A DNA stretch of 41,403 nucleotides. It comes from a virus. The translations under genes and the position numbers were made by a program. Position 1 is the first letter of the stretch. The number at the start of each line of letters is the position of its first letter. Of this stretch, positions 21,332-29,208 are shown piece by piece. A model generated the notes under the pieces. That model was not told where the DNA came from and did no database searches. It saw nothing but the letters and a program-made list of their open reading frames with translations. The stretch is taken from the IMG/VR virus record IMGVR_UViG_3300010885_041437, positions 1-41,403 of that record, one strand, 5' to 3'.

Positions 21332-22504
21332 TCACCCGGCGGGCGTGACCTCGATGTCGTAGGCGAAGCTCGACGCCCGATAGCTGGAGTAGACACCGGC
21401 GGGCAGCGCAGCCATGATCGTCTGGGTGTTCAGCCCGATGACCGAGGTACGGACCACGACGGGGTCGAGCGCCGTGTAGCGTTTCAGGCCGCCGGGGCCG
21501 GACTGGATCAGCAGGCAGCGGTCGATGTTCGTGCCGCCTGCGTCCTGCATCGACGGGGCGATGATGACGCGAGAGATCCCATACTCGGCCAGGCGCGACC
21601 GGAGCTGCGCGCCGGGGTCGAACGGAAACGCGCCGCTGGTCGTCACGGGCGCCGACAGGCGGTTGACCACGCGCTGGGTGAGGATCGCGGTGTCGGGGGC
21701 GAAGATACCCAGCGACAGCTCACCGATGCGCTGCAGGAACCGGGTGAAGTCCTGCAGGCAATCCTGCACGGCGTCGGTGCCGTACACGAGCGCCGACGAG
21801 CCACGCAGCATCGGCGTGTTTGCGATGGAGCGGAACCCGATGCCAGCAGGCGTCGAGACGAGCGCCGACTCCAGGGCCTGGTCAAGCGCGACCTTGGCGG
21901 CGTTCGCCTTCTCCGCGCTCGGGCTCACGGCGTAGTTGGGGCTCTGGGCGCGCTGCTCTTGCACCCAGTGCAGGTTGGTGCTCGTCCACGCGATCTCGGG
22001 CGTGCCCCAGAATTCCGACGCCACCGTGTAGTCGCTGATCGGCATGGAGGTGTCGCCGCCGCGACCCCACTGGGTCTGGCCGGTGTAGTCGAGGTAATCG
22101 ACGCGCACCGTGTCGGTCCAGATCGGCAGCTGATACGCCGGCATTTCGTCCATCAGGCGCGTGGGCCGGAAAATCGGCTTGACGGGCGGGCCGGCGACAA
22201 ACGTGTTTGCCTCGGGCACGGTGGACGCGGCGTCAGCTGCGCGCAGACCGTGCAGGCCGAGCATGAAGGACCGCACACCGGCGGCGCCAGCGGAGTCGGC
22301 CGAGCGAATGCCCAGCGACTCGCGCAGCGCGACGGTCGCGTCGGCGATGATGAAGTCGCGGCGCGACCAGTTGGCGACGGCGCTATCGCCGAGCCGCTTG
22401 GTCGCAGCTTCGCGGCCCTTGACAGCCGCCACGTCGAGCGCGGCGAGAATGTCGTGGTGGCTGATCGGTGGGGCCGTCAGCGCGTGAGGATTCGGCACGA
22501 ACAT
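21332..22504 (-). CDS. Major capsid protein (DUF2184-like, HK97 fold)
   Basis: The 390-residue product has the order and style of DUF2184 major capsid proteins: an N-terminal arm with AVANWSRRDFIIADATVALR, a SFMLGLHGLRAADAAS segment, PIWTDTVRVDYLDYTGQTQW, YAVSPSAEKANAAKVALDQA and a spine-helix region. The C-terminal portion has RYTALDPVVVRTSVIGLNTQ and ends AYDIEVTPAG. It is the largest virion gene after the scaffold region and is followed by a terminator hairpin. ATG 22504 has GAGG about six bases upstream. Confidence in the capsid call is high. Confidence in the exact family is moderate. Confidence 0.85.
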   Translation of the reverse strand: MFVPNPHALTAPPISHHDILAALDVAAVKGREAATKRLGDSAVANWSRRDFIIADATVALRESLGIRSADSAGAAGVRSFMLGLHGLRAADAASTVPEANTFVAGPPVKPIFRPTRLMDEMPAYQLPIWTDTVRVDYLDYTGQTQWGRGGDTSMPISDYTVASEFWGTPEIAWTSTNLHWVQEQRAQSPNYAVSPSAEKANAAKVALDQALESALVSTPAGIGFRSIANTPMLRGSSALVYGTDAVQDCLQDFTRFLQRIGELSLGIFAPDTAILTQRVVNRLSAPVTTSGAFPFDPGAQLRSRLAEYGISRVIIAPSMQDAGGTNIDRCLLIQSGPGGLKRYTALDPVVVRTSVIGLNTQTIMAALPAGVYSSYRASSFAYDIEVTPAG

Positions 22505-22516
22505 GGGCGGCCTCGG

Positions 22517-23716
22517 TCAGATGGTGATGGCGGCGGAGGCGCCACCGGAGGGGTCGGTCTGCGAGAACACGACCGCGACCCGGTTGCGCGAGCGCATCGG
22601 TGCGGCCGTGGTCGAGGGGGTCGGGGTGATGCGACCCTGGGTCGAGCCGGCGGTGGTCTCGACGTAGACCTGGGCGCCAGGGGTGCAGGATGCACCGCTG
22701 GCGATCTCCGCTGCCCAGTTGCAGCCGCCACCGAGGACGACGGGCACGACGCGGGGCTGGCCGCCATCGACAGTCGCGATGGTGTTCGTGGCCCGACCAC
22801 GGATCGGGGCCTGGTCCTGCGGATCGCGAATGAACAGGTAGGTGGGCACAGCCGTGCCCTCCGCCGCCGTCGCCGTCATCGCCGGGGAGCCGCCGCCGCC
22901 CGTCGCCGAGGTGGTGAGCGGGACGATGCTGCCCCAACCGAGCGGGAGGGACAGGACGACGTTCGGGCTGGACGTCGCGACGAGCGCGCCGGTGATGCCC
23001 GCGACCTGGGTGGTGATGGCCGCGTTGACCGCGACGAGCGTGGCCGCGAGGTTGGCGCCGGCCGATGCCGACCAGCTCACCGACTGCTCGACGCCGTCGG
23101 GGTTCTGGACGGTGAACGTCCCCGCGTAGGTCGCGCCGGCGCCGTGGGTGACCGCGTAGGTCAGCGTGGACGGGGTGAGCGCGGCGACGGGCTGAACCGT
23201 GGGGTTCGGGCCAGACGCACCGACGAGCTCGCAGACGCGGCCGAAGTAGTAGGTGGGCGCGTCAGCGGCGGCCGTGGTTGCCGTCTGGGTGAGGTTGGTC
23301 GAGGGGTTCGCCGGGAAGGTCACGGTGAACGTGTAGTCCGCGCCGCCACGGGTGCAGGTCAGCGCCAGGTTGTTCGTGCCAGCGGCGGCGGTTGCGATCG
23401 TGCCCAGCTCAGCGTCGGCGAGCGCGGCGGCGACGAGGCCGTCTGCGATCTCCTGTTGCGTCGCCGATGCGTCGCTCGTGTAGCTCACGGTGCGGCTGAC
23501 CGAAAAGCCCCAGCCCGCGCCGGTCGCGACGACTTTCATGGAGTAGGCGGAGCTGTTGCTCGCCGCCGTGACGTTGACGGTCGTAACCTGCGGGACTGCG
23601 ATGTCGTCGGACAGCGCACCGAGGAGCAGGGCGGCGGTCAGGACGCCCGACACCATGCGACCAACGGCGGCGTAGGCCGGGCTCGTCTGTGGGAGGAAAG
23701 GGTAGGTCATGGTCAC
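22517..23716 (-). CDS. Virion structural/head decoration protein, hypothetical 399 aa
   Basis: GTG 23716 overlaps the upstream stop in GTGA, and ATG 23710 is an alternative two codons later. The product is rich in Thr, Ala, Ser and Val with long beta segments (TTVNVTAASNSSAYSMKVV, YTFTVTFPANPSTNLTQT, VEQSVSWSASAGANLAATLV). It begins with MTMTYPFLPQTSPAYAAVGR, an opening seen in phage head fibre or decoration proteins next to capsid genes, and ends in a small compact domain with ASCTPGAQVYVET. Repeats of an Ig-like fold are likely. Position just before the capsid gene supports a head surface role. Confidence 0.6.
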   Translation of the reverse strand: MTMTYPFLPQTSPAYAAVGRMVSGVLTAALLLGALSDDIAVPQVTTVNVTAASNSSAYSMKVVATGAGWGFSVSRTVSYTSDASATQQEIADGLVAAALADAELGTIATAAAGTNNLALTCTRGGADYTFTVTFPANPSTNLTQTATTAAADAPTYYFGRVCELVGASGPNPTVQPVAALTPSTLTYAVTHGAGATYAGTFTVQNPDGVEQSVSWSASAGANLAATLVAVNAAITTQVAGITGALVATSSPNVVLSLPLGWGSIVPLTTSATGGGGSPAMTATAAEGTAVPTYLFIRDPQDQAPIRGRATNTIATVDGGQPRVVPVVLGGGCNWAAEIASGASCTPGAQVYVETTAGSTQGRITPTPSTTAAPMRSRNRVAVVFSQTDPSGGASAAITI

Positions 23717-24735
23717 ACGTCCGTGGGGCTGTGGGTGGTGGTGCGGTTGCGCTGCTCACGGGCACCCGCCTGCGATGCGCGATCCCAAGCGTCGCCGACG
23801 CGGCCGCTCTTTGCGGACGCCAGCACGGCGCTGACGGCGTGCTCTCGGACAGCGCGGTCGAGGTCCGCGACCGTCCAGGCAGGGTCGATCGTGATCCCGA
23901 GGCTGTCCGCTGCGCGGTAGGTGTCGGCCATGTCTGCGGCCTTGGCCTCCGCGGCTTCCTCGGCGGGGGTCTCGGTGCCGGCGCCGGGGACGGCGTCACC
24001 CTCGGGGACCTCGACAGCCACGCCGGCCTGCGCGCCCAGCTTGGCGGTGGCCTCGGCCAGCTGGCGCTCGAGGTCGGTCGCGCGGGCGCTGTGTTCCAGC
24101 ACCATCTTGATCAACGCCTCAAACATGGCCATCGGGTCGGCGGCGTCGCCGACCTTGGCCTGGATCGTCTTGAGCAGCTCGGGGTTCATTGGCAGGGCTC
24201 CTGAGTCGGCGGCGCGGAGTCGGGTAACGCCGTGCCGGGGGGTGCGGGTGATCGCGACGTTGCTCGGGTCGTAGCGCCGCGCCTGCTTAAGCGTGTAGCC
24301 GTCGCCGGCCTCTGCGACGAGGTCGACGTCATAGCCCACCGAGACGCCGTCCACGCCCATCCGTACCGCGTCGAGGCCCCGCTGGACGTCGATCAACACG
24401 TCGCCGACGAGGGCCTGCTGGGCGTCGTCCCACCACGCCGACAGCACCCGGCCGATCGCCTCGTCCTGCATCGTCTCGGTGGTGACGCCCTCGGCGTGGG
24501 CGCGCTGGTCGTCGTCGATGACGGCCACGCCCTGGAGCGCGTCGCAGAACACCTTGTCGGCCAGCGTCTCGGCCGGGGTGCAGACCCACGCGCCCAGCGA
24601 GGGGTAGTGGTACGTCCCGGGGACGGCGAGCACGGCCTGGTAGATGACGCCGCCGGTCCCGGAGACAGCACGGGGCGGCGCGACCGTGTAGCGGGTCGAG
24701 TCGATGCGGTCGCTGAGGCGTGCGTGGGTCGTCAT
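23713..24735 (-). CDS. Prohead protease/scaffold-type protein (DUF2213-like)
   Basis: The product has 340 residues from ATG 24735. A longer frame to 24762 has no ribosome site. N-terminal residues include IDSTRYTVAPPRAV, then ALQGVAVIDDDQRAHAEGV. A DUF2213-type core carries SVGYDVDLVAEAGDGYTL and RYDPSNVAITRTPRHGVTR, the usual signature near residue 170. The second half has a coiled coil (HSARATDLERQLAEATAKLG) and a disordered acidic linker, like a fused scaffold. DUF2213 proteins sit between portal/MuF and capsid and act in prohead maturation. A catalytic serine is not obvious, so the protease role is inferred. Confidence 0.7.
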   Translation of the reverse strand: MTTHARLSDRIDSTRYTVAPPRAVSGTGGVIYQAVLAVPGTYHYPSLGAWVCTPAETLADKVFCDALQGVAVIDDDQRAHAEGVTTETMQDEAIGRVLSAWWDDAQQALVGDVLIDVQRGLDAVRMGVDGVSVGYDVDLVAEAGDGYTLKQARRYDPSNVAITRTPRHGVTRLRAADSGALPMNPELLKTIQAKVGDAADPMAMFEALIKMVLEHSARATDLERQLAEATAKLGAQAGVAVEVPEGDAVPGAGTETPAEEAAEAKAADMADTYRAADSLGITIDPAWTVADLDRAVREHAVSAVLASAKSGRVGDAWDRASQAGAREQRNRTTTHSPTDV

Positions 24736-24771
24736 GGGGACCGCGTACACCACGCGGGGCACAGACGCAAG

Positions 24772-24804
24772 AGCGCCCCGGTCCAGGGGAGGATCCGGGG
24801 CGCT
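24772..24804 (-). terminator. Terminator-like hairpin downstream of the tRNA
   Basis: AGCGCCCCGG (24772-24781) and CCGGGGCGCT (24795-24804) pair perfectly over 10 bp with a 13-base loop. On the minus strand it lies between the tRNA and the DUF2213-like gene and is followed by CTTGCG, a poor T tract. It could end tRNA transcripts or mark a processing site. Confidence 0.5.
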
Positions 24805-24880
24805 TCGTCGTGGCTACTGCGGCGGCTAAGTCCCGGGCGGCATTCCGCAAAGGCTAGGGCGTCCATCTCACCGGCGACGA

Positions 24881-24954
24881 TTGCGGGAACCGGATTTGAA
24901 CCGGCGACCTCCGGGGTATGAGCCCAGCGCGCTACCAGACTGCGCCATCCCACG
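24881..24954 (-). tRNA. tRNA-Met (CAU), initiator-type
   Basis: The minus strand folds into a complete cloverleaf of 74 nt. The acceptor CGTGGGA pairs with TCCCGCA except at position 1-72 (C-A), the mismatch characteristic of bacterial initiator tRNA. The D-stem is GCGC/GCGC with an AGTCTGGTA loop. The anticodon stem CTGGG/CCCGG gives three consecutive G:C pairs (29-31:39-41), a second initiator hallmark, with loop CTCATAC and anticodon CAU. The T-arm is GCCGG-TTCAAAT-CCGGT. The discriminator is A. CCA is not encoded. The D-stem pair 11-24 is C-G rather than the A-U of the E. coli initiator. It lies between the MuF-like and DUF2213-like genes, flanked by hairpins. Confidence 0.9.
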
Positions 24955-25002
24955 TCGACGGGGTGGCCGGTGGGGCGCGGCGCGTCAACGCGGAAACGCA
25001 AA

Positions 25003-25046
25003 ACCCGCCCTGAGAACGCATCGCAGAGGCGAGAGGCGGGGCGGGT
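25003..25046 (-). terminator. Terminator-like hairpin after the MuF-like gene
   Basis: On the minus strand ACCCGCCC (25046-25039) pairs with GGGCGGGT (25010-25003), closing a 28-base loop with smaller internal pairing, and is followed by TTTGCG. It lies 14 bases past the MuF-like stop and before the tRNA, so portal and MuF transcripts may stop here. The large loop weakens the call. Confidence 0.45.
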
Positions 25047-25060
25047 CTACTGGCGAGGGC

Positions 25061-25957
25061 CTAGCCGTCGTCGCCCAGGTCGACCACGGGAATACTGACG
25101 CACCTACACTGAAAATCCCCGCCCGGGTGCGCCCGGCGCCCGGTCTTCTGGTCCACCACGGGCGGATCGTCCCACCGCTGAACCGTGCCGTCGAGCGCGC
25201 GGTGGTCGGGACGGGTCCGCTGGTCGCGCGACGCCCTCCACTTGTACGACGTGATCCCCGCCGCCTTGTGGGTGGCCTCGGTGATCTTGCCGTTCAGCTT
25301 GGCGATCTGGTCGCGCGCGATGAACTGCGAATGCCGCTCCCCCACACCCAGCCGGTCGTCGACGATGCGCTTGAGGTCCCGCGTCAGCGTGCCCTTGCGC
25401 GCGGCCTCGGCGATCTCCGCGTCGAGACCGGCGACGAGGTCCTGCCCCACGGTCTTGATCAGGTCGGTGCCGTCGCGGCTCCACAGCGTGAGCGCCGCCT
25501 GCTCAGCCAGCGTCGGGGCGATGTCGACGCCCAGCACCAGCGGGACTTCCACGCCCAGCCGGAGCGCGACCTCGGCGCGGGGCACCCCCGCGTTTTCCAC
25601 GCTCTTGCGGGCCGTGCGCATCGACACCCGGGCGGCGGGCTTGCCCACGGCCTCGACCTCGGGCGGGCTCGGCGGAACCAGCCGGAGCATCTGCAGGCGC
25701 CGGGCGTGGTCGCGGGCTTGCTCTTGCTGGCGGAGCAGGTCGGCGGCTTCCTCCTGGGGGGTCTTGGGCTTCGGGTCCTCGGCGTCGGCGGCGCGGTTGA
25801 GGCCGAGCGCCGCGTACACCTGCCGCTTCCACTGGCGCATCGTGCGGTTCACGAGCTGCAGGTAACCGCGGGGGCTCGGGGCGCCGGGGCGGTCGATCTT
25901 CCACGGGCGCTTGGCGTCGGCCAGGCGCTGGCGGCGGCGCTCGTACTCGGTGGGCAC
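25061..25957 (-). CDS. Mu gpF-like head morphogenesis protein
   Basis: The product has 298 residues from GTG 25957, one base past the portal stop, with GGGGAGGG upstream. N-terminal helices (EYERRRQRLADAKRPWK, LVNRTMRQWKRQVYAAL) lead to the MuF domain. The C-terminal part has QFIARDQIAKLNGKITEATH, then YKWRASRDQRTRPDHRAL and a closing HPGGDFQCRCVSIPV, the standard MuF signature with its Cys pair. MuF proteins assist DNA injection or head assembly and follow the portal gene. The upstream frame to 26041 overlaps the portal and is rejected. Confidence 0.85.
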   Translation of the reverse strand: MPTEYERRRQRLADAKRPWKIDRPGAPSPRGYLQLVNRTMRQWKRQVYAALGLNRAADAEDPKPKTPQEEAADLLRQQEQARDHARRLQMLRLVPPSPPEVEAVGKPAARVSMRTARKSVENAGVPRAEVALRLGVEVPLVLGVDIAPTLAEQAALTLWSRDGTDLIKTVGQDLVAGLDAEIAEAARKGTLTRDLKRIVDDRLGVGERHSQFIARDQIAKLNGKITEATHKAAGITSYKWRASRDQRTRPDHRALDGTVQRWDDPPVVDQKTGRRAHPGGDFQCRCVSIPVVDLGDDG

Positions 25958-25958
25958 C

Positions 25959-27278
25959 TCAGCCCTCCCCGAGGTTGTCGGCGCTGTCGTCGTCCTCGAT
26001 GGCGTCAGGCAGCACCACGGGCAGGGGCAGCTCCTCGTCACCGGCGAACCGCGCCCGGACCTCCTCTGGGGTGATGGCCCCGAGCGAGACCAGGGTGGAG
26101 TCGCGGGTGGCGCGCGTGCTGGAGATCGTCGCCTCCTCGGCGGCCGTGGGCGGGTCGCTGTCCGGCCAGTGAATCACCCGGCGCTCGTCACCCAGGGCGG
26201 TCCGGTAGAGCTCCAGAAGCCACGGGGTGAGCCGGCGGCGCTGGTGGCGCATGATGAACTTCCGGTAGGCCTTGCGCGCGGCGACGTCGTCACCGGACAG
26301 GCCGCCCGGGGGCGTGGTCATCAGGACGGTGATCGGGATGCCCTCGACGGCGCCGAGCTGCTCGTACTGGACGCGGACGCCCTCGGCGAGGCCAGTCATC
26401 GGGGCCTCTAGGCGTTCGACCTTGTTGTTTCCGGTCAGCAGCGCGGTCCCGCGGGTGGAGCGGGTGCGACCCCAGAGGTCCAGGGCGTTCCAGGCCTTTT
26501 TGACCTCCTCGTCATCGGCCGAAAACAGCCCCTGTCCGCCCGGGACGGTCATCACCACCATGCTCTGCTCCATCAGCGCGAGCGCGGCGGAGCGGCGGGC
26601 CAGACCGAGGTCGCGGACGGCCTCCCAGTACGCCTGCACGACGGAGATGTCGTAGCCGAGGATCGTGGGGTTGATCGTCGTCCGGCTGCGGGGGAGGCCG
26701 GGCATGTAGAGCAGGTGGCTGCGGTGGACGACGCCGACGCCTTGGCCGATGCCGGGGCGGATGGCTTGGACCTGGAACAGCTCGGGGTTCGTCCAGTTCT
26801 TTGACTTGAGGTCAGTGCTCCACGTCAGCGGCAGGCACTCCAGCGCCATCAGCGGGTGGATCGCGATGACGTTGTGCGGGCCGGGCGGCAGCGGCTTGCG
26901 GAGGTCCTGCACGCCCTCGCAGACCATCAGAGCGTAGCAGCCGCCGTACTGCCGGGCGACGGCGTCGACCTCCTCTAGCACGGACTCCAGGCCCAAGGCG
27001 TCGTCGAAGTCGGCGGTGATGTCGGTCTCGGCGCTGTTGCGGGAGTCGGTACGCCACCCCTGCGCCAGAGCGTCCTCGGGCACGGCGTACACGACGCGGC
27101 GGAGGATGCCCTCGACGACCACGGCGTCGTCCTGCTCTTGCGGGCTCAGCCATGCCGGGTGGGCGGGGCGGGCGTCGCGGGCCTTGTCGATGCCCAGAAC
27201 CCCGAGGCCCGTCGCCACGCTGGAGACGCTGTCAGCCAGCCGCCACTGTCGGCCCACGCGCGAGAACACGTCGTCCAC
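25959..27278 (-). CDS. Portal protein (DUF1073-like)
   Basis: The product has 439 residues from GTG 27278, with GAGGTGTCC directly upstream. The longer frame to 27482 overlaps the terminase and is rejected. Recognisable parts are an N-terminal clip region (VDDVFSRVGRQWRLADS), KNWTNPELFQVQAIRPG, HRSHLLYMPGLPRSRT, ALMEQSMVVMTVPGGQGLF, and the C-terminal LSGDDVAARKAYRKFIMRH. The last of these is the strongest match to DUF1073 portals. Portals form the dodecameric DNA entry ring. It is followed by MuF and preceded by TerL, as usual. Confidence 0.85.
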   Translation of the reverse strand: MDDVFSRVGRQWRLADSVSSVATGLGVLGIDKARDARPAHPAWLSPQEQDDAVVVEGILRRVVYAVPEDALAQGWRTDSRNSAETDITADFDDALGLESVLEEVDAVARQYGGCYALMVCEGVQDLRKPLPPGPHNVIAIHPLMALECLPLTWSTDLKSKNWTNPELFQVQAIRPGIGQGVGVVHRSHLLYMPGLPRSRTTINPTILGYDISVVQAYWEAVRDLGLARRSAALALMEQSMVVMTVPGGQGLFSADDEEVKKAWNALDLWGRTRSTRGTALLTGNNKVERLEAPMTGLAEGVRVQYEQLGAVEGIPITVLMTTPPGGLSGDDVAARKAYRKFIMRHQRRRLTPWLLELYRTALGDERRVIHWPDSDPPTAAEEATISSTRATRDSTLVSLGAITPEEVRARFAGDEELPLPVVLPDAIEDDDSADNLGEG

Positions 27279-27316
27279 GGACACCTCACCCCGGCACGTT
27301 ACCCCGGGGTGGTGCG

Positions 27317-28867
27317 TCAACGCCACCGCGCAAGCATCGCCCCGGCGTCCGCGCCCTGGGTGGTGGCCTCGCGCTCTTGGTGCCAGAGGATGACCATCGT
27401 GTCGGCGTCGGCCTCGTCGTCCACCTCGCGGTCTTTGAGGCCGGTCACGACCAGCAGCCGCTCGACGTAGCCGGACAGCCACGGGGGTGGTGGGTCTGGC
27501 AACAGGAACGACCGGGCCTCAAACGTCGGGGAGGCGGCGAGGTAGCAGTCGCGTTTCCCCCTCGACTTCGGCACCGGCACCACGCGGGGCAGCGTGCGGC
27601 TGATCGTCTGAAACACCTGCTTGCCGGACGACTTGACCTCGACCAGCACCCCGCTTGGGTTGGTCTCGGCGATCACCCGCTTGCACAGCTCCAGCAGCTC
27701 GGGAAACTCCAGTTGCTGCCGCCACTGCCACAGCTTCAGGTACCGGCCCTCACGGAACCCCACCCACGTCAGCACCGACCAGTCCCCGCCGCCTGCGGTC
27801 TCGGCGCCGTCCAGGGCCAGCACCGTCCACGCGCACGACCTCGCTACCACCGCCGGTCCTGCGGCGGCTTGGTACGTCGCGGACAGGTGCTCGGGCTTCC
27901 AGAGGCCCCCGCCGTCCTCCATCGGGTCGCAGTCGAGGATCGCGCGGGCCAGGCGCTCGCCGTAGGTGGCGCGCTGGGCGGCCTCGCGCTCGGGGCTCCA
28001 GCCGGGGAGGAGGTAGGCGCCGGGCGCGCGGCCCATGATGTCGTTGGCCTTGGCCCGGAGCGGGTAGGACCACACGCGCAAGGGGTGGCCGCCGCGCTCG
28101 GCGAGCTGCTTGTACTTGCCGATCGGGTCGTCGGCGCCCCAGCGGCTGCCGACCAGGACGATCGCGCCGCCTCGGGTCGCCACACGGGTCTCGGCGCTGG
28201 AGCGGATGAAGCTCCACGCCTCGTCCCGGGCGGCGGCGCTGGCGTAGTCGGATTCGTCTTTCAGGAGGTCGTCGCCCACGACCAGCCAGACGGACCGGCC
28301 GTTGAGGCCACCGCGACGGCCACGCGCGACAAACCGGGTGTTGCGGCGGCCCGGGTGGACGTTGGGGATGCTCCAGTCCCGCTCGGTGTCCTTGATGACC
28401 TCGCCGGATTCGTCGTCGAGGTCGTCGAGCGCGGGGTCGGCCACCCGCTGGAGGTGCGGCCACACCCGGCGCGCCACGCCCGACCGGAGCAGCGCGCGCA
28501 CCCGGCGGGAGATCTCGACGCTGAGGCTGTCGGCGTAGCTGCCGAGGCCCACGGACTGCCCGGTGGACGCCATGTGCCACGCGAGCCACCGGGCGACGAG
28601 CTCGGTCTTGCCGGCCTGGGTCATCACCTCCAGGGCGGCGCGGATCTGCACCGCCGGCAACCCCGAGGCGTAGGCGAGCTCGGCCGCGACGAGGTCCAGC
28701 GACACCTGCTGAAGGCGCCCGGCGGCGTCCCGCTGCCAGTCGGCCAGCACGAAGTCCCCGAGCTCCGTGGGGCCAGCCACCTCCAGCCACGCAACCAGGG
28801 ACGTCCGCGCCTGACGGATCAGGCGCTCACGCTGGGCGAGCTGGAGGAGGTCGGCGCGGGTGGTCAC
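27317..28867 (-). CDS. terL: Terminase large subunit
   Basis: The 516-residue protein has the terminase ATPase and nuclease domains. The Walker A is divergent, MTQAGKT at residues 82-88 rather than GxxxxGK[ST]. SVGLGSYADSLSVEISRRVR is the following conserved helix. Walker B is WLVVGDD at about 194-200, followed by LLKDES. The RNase H-type nuclease part has ALDGAETAGGGDW (Asp near 353), LVEVKSSGKQV and DDEADADTM near the C terminus. The enzyme cuts and pumps DNA into the prohead. GTG 28867 overlaps the upstream stop in GTGA. The gene is separated from the putative TerS by three genes, including an SMC-like ATPase. Confidence 0.85.
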   Translation of the reverse strand: MTTRADLLQLAQRERLIRQARTSLVAWLEVAGPTELGDFVLADWQRDAAGRLQQVSLDLVAAELAYASGLPAVQIRAALEVMTQAGKTELVARWLAWHMASTGQSVGLGSYADSLSVEISRRVRALLRSGVARRVWPHLQRVADPALDDLDDESGEVIKDTERDWSIPNVHPGRRNTRFVARGRRGGLNGRSVWLVVGDDLLKDESDYASAAARDEAWSFIRSSAETRVATRGGAIVLVGSRWGADDPIGKYKQLAERGGHPLRVWSYPLRAKANDIMGRAPGAYLLPGWSPEREAAQRATYGERLARAILDCDPMEDGGGLWKPEHLSATYQAAAGPAVVARSCAWTVLALDGAETAGGGDWSVLTWVGFREGRYLKLWQWRQQLEFPELLELCKRVIAETNPSGVLVEVKSSGKQVFQTISRTLPRVVPVPKSRGKRDCYLAASPTFEARSFLLPDPPPPWLSGYVERLLVVTGLKDREVDDEADADTMVILWHQEREATTQGADAGAMLARWR

Positions 28868-29208
28868 GGGCCGAACGCCTCGCGGGTGATGTCGTCGTTG
28901 GGCTCGCGTCGGTCACGGTCGCACTCGTGAGCCAAGACCCTCGCAAACATTCGGGAATGGTCCGCGTCCGGGTGTTCTGCTTGCAGTCGGGAGAAGCGGG
29001 TCAGTGCGTCGTTCAGGTCGTAGTCGCCGACGAACCCCGGGCGTTCCGTCTCCAGCCCGCGCCCGCACCGGTCCATGTCCGCGGTCGGCTCGGCCCACGG
29101 AAGATCGTGGCTGTCGTCGTCACGCCGGGCAAAGCAGGCCAGCGTGTAGGGGTGCGAGCGGTCGAAGGCGGTGGCCCACGCCGGGGCGGTGTCTTGCAGG
29201 TCACCCAC
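28864..29208 (-). CDS. Hypothetical 114-aa protein before TerL
   Basis: GTG 29208 overlaps the upstream stop by eight bases. An alternative start ten codons earlier lies deeper in the upstream gene. The product begins MGDLQDTAPAWATAFDRSHP and is Asp/Arg/His-rich (FARRDDDSHDLPWAEP, then RLQAEHPDADHSRMFARVLA). It has no recognised family, membrane segment or obvious motif. It lies in the coupled run from the SMC-like ATPase to TerL. Confidence 0.6.
   Translation of the reverse strand: MGDLQDTAPAWATAFDRSHPYTLACFARRDDDSHDLPWAEPTADMDRCGRGLETERPGFVGDYDLNDALTRFSRLQAEHPDADHSRMFARVLAHECDRDRREPNDDITREAFGP

Noticed and set aside
21023-23920. A 965-codon open frame on the plus strand over the capsid and decoration genes
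   Set aside because: It is antisense to recognisable genes, rich in Arg/Gly/Ala shadow composition, and follows the usual long-antisense effect of high G+C coding DNA. The same applies to long plus-strand frames at 15083-17128, 27152-28930 and 30655-32751.
24881-24954. Reading the CAU tRNA as elongator Met or Ile2
   Set aside because: The C1-A72 mismatch and the three G:C pairs of the anticodon stem are initiator features. An Ile2 tRNA would lack both.
27301-27325. A TTGACG-TAACGT pair before the portal gene
   Set aside because: The spacer is only 13 bases instead of the fixed 17 of the promoter family. The portal gene is probably read from the upstream terminase transcript.
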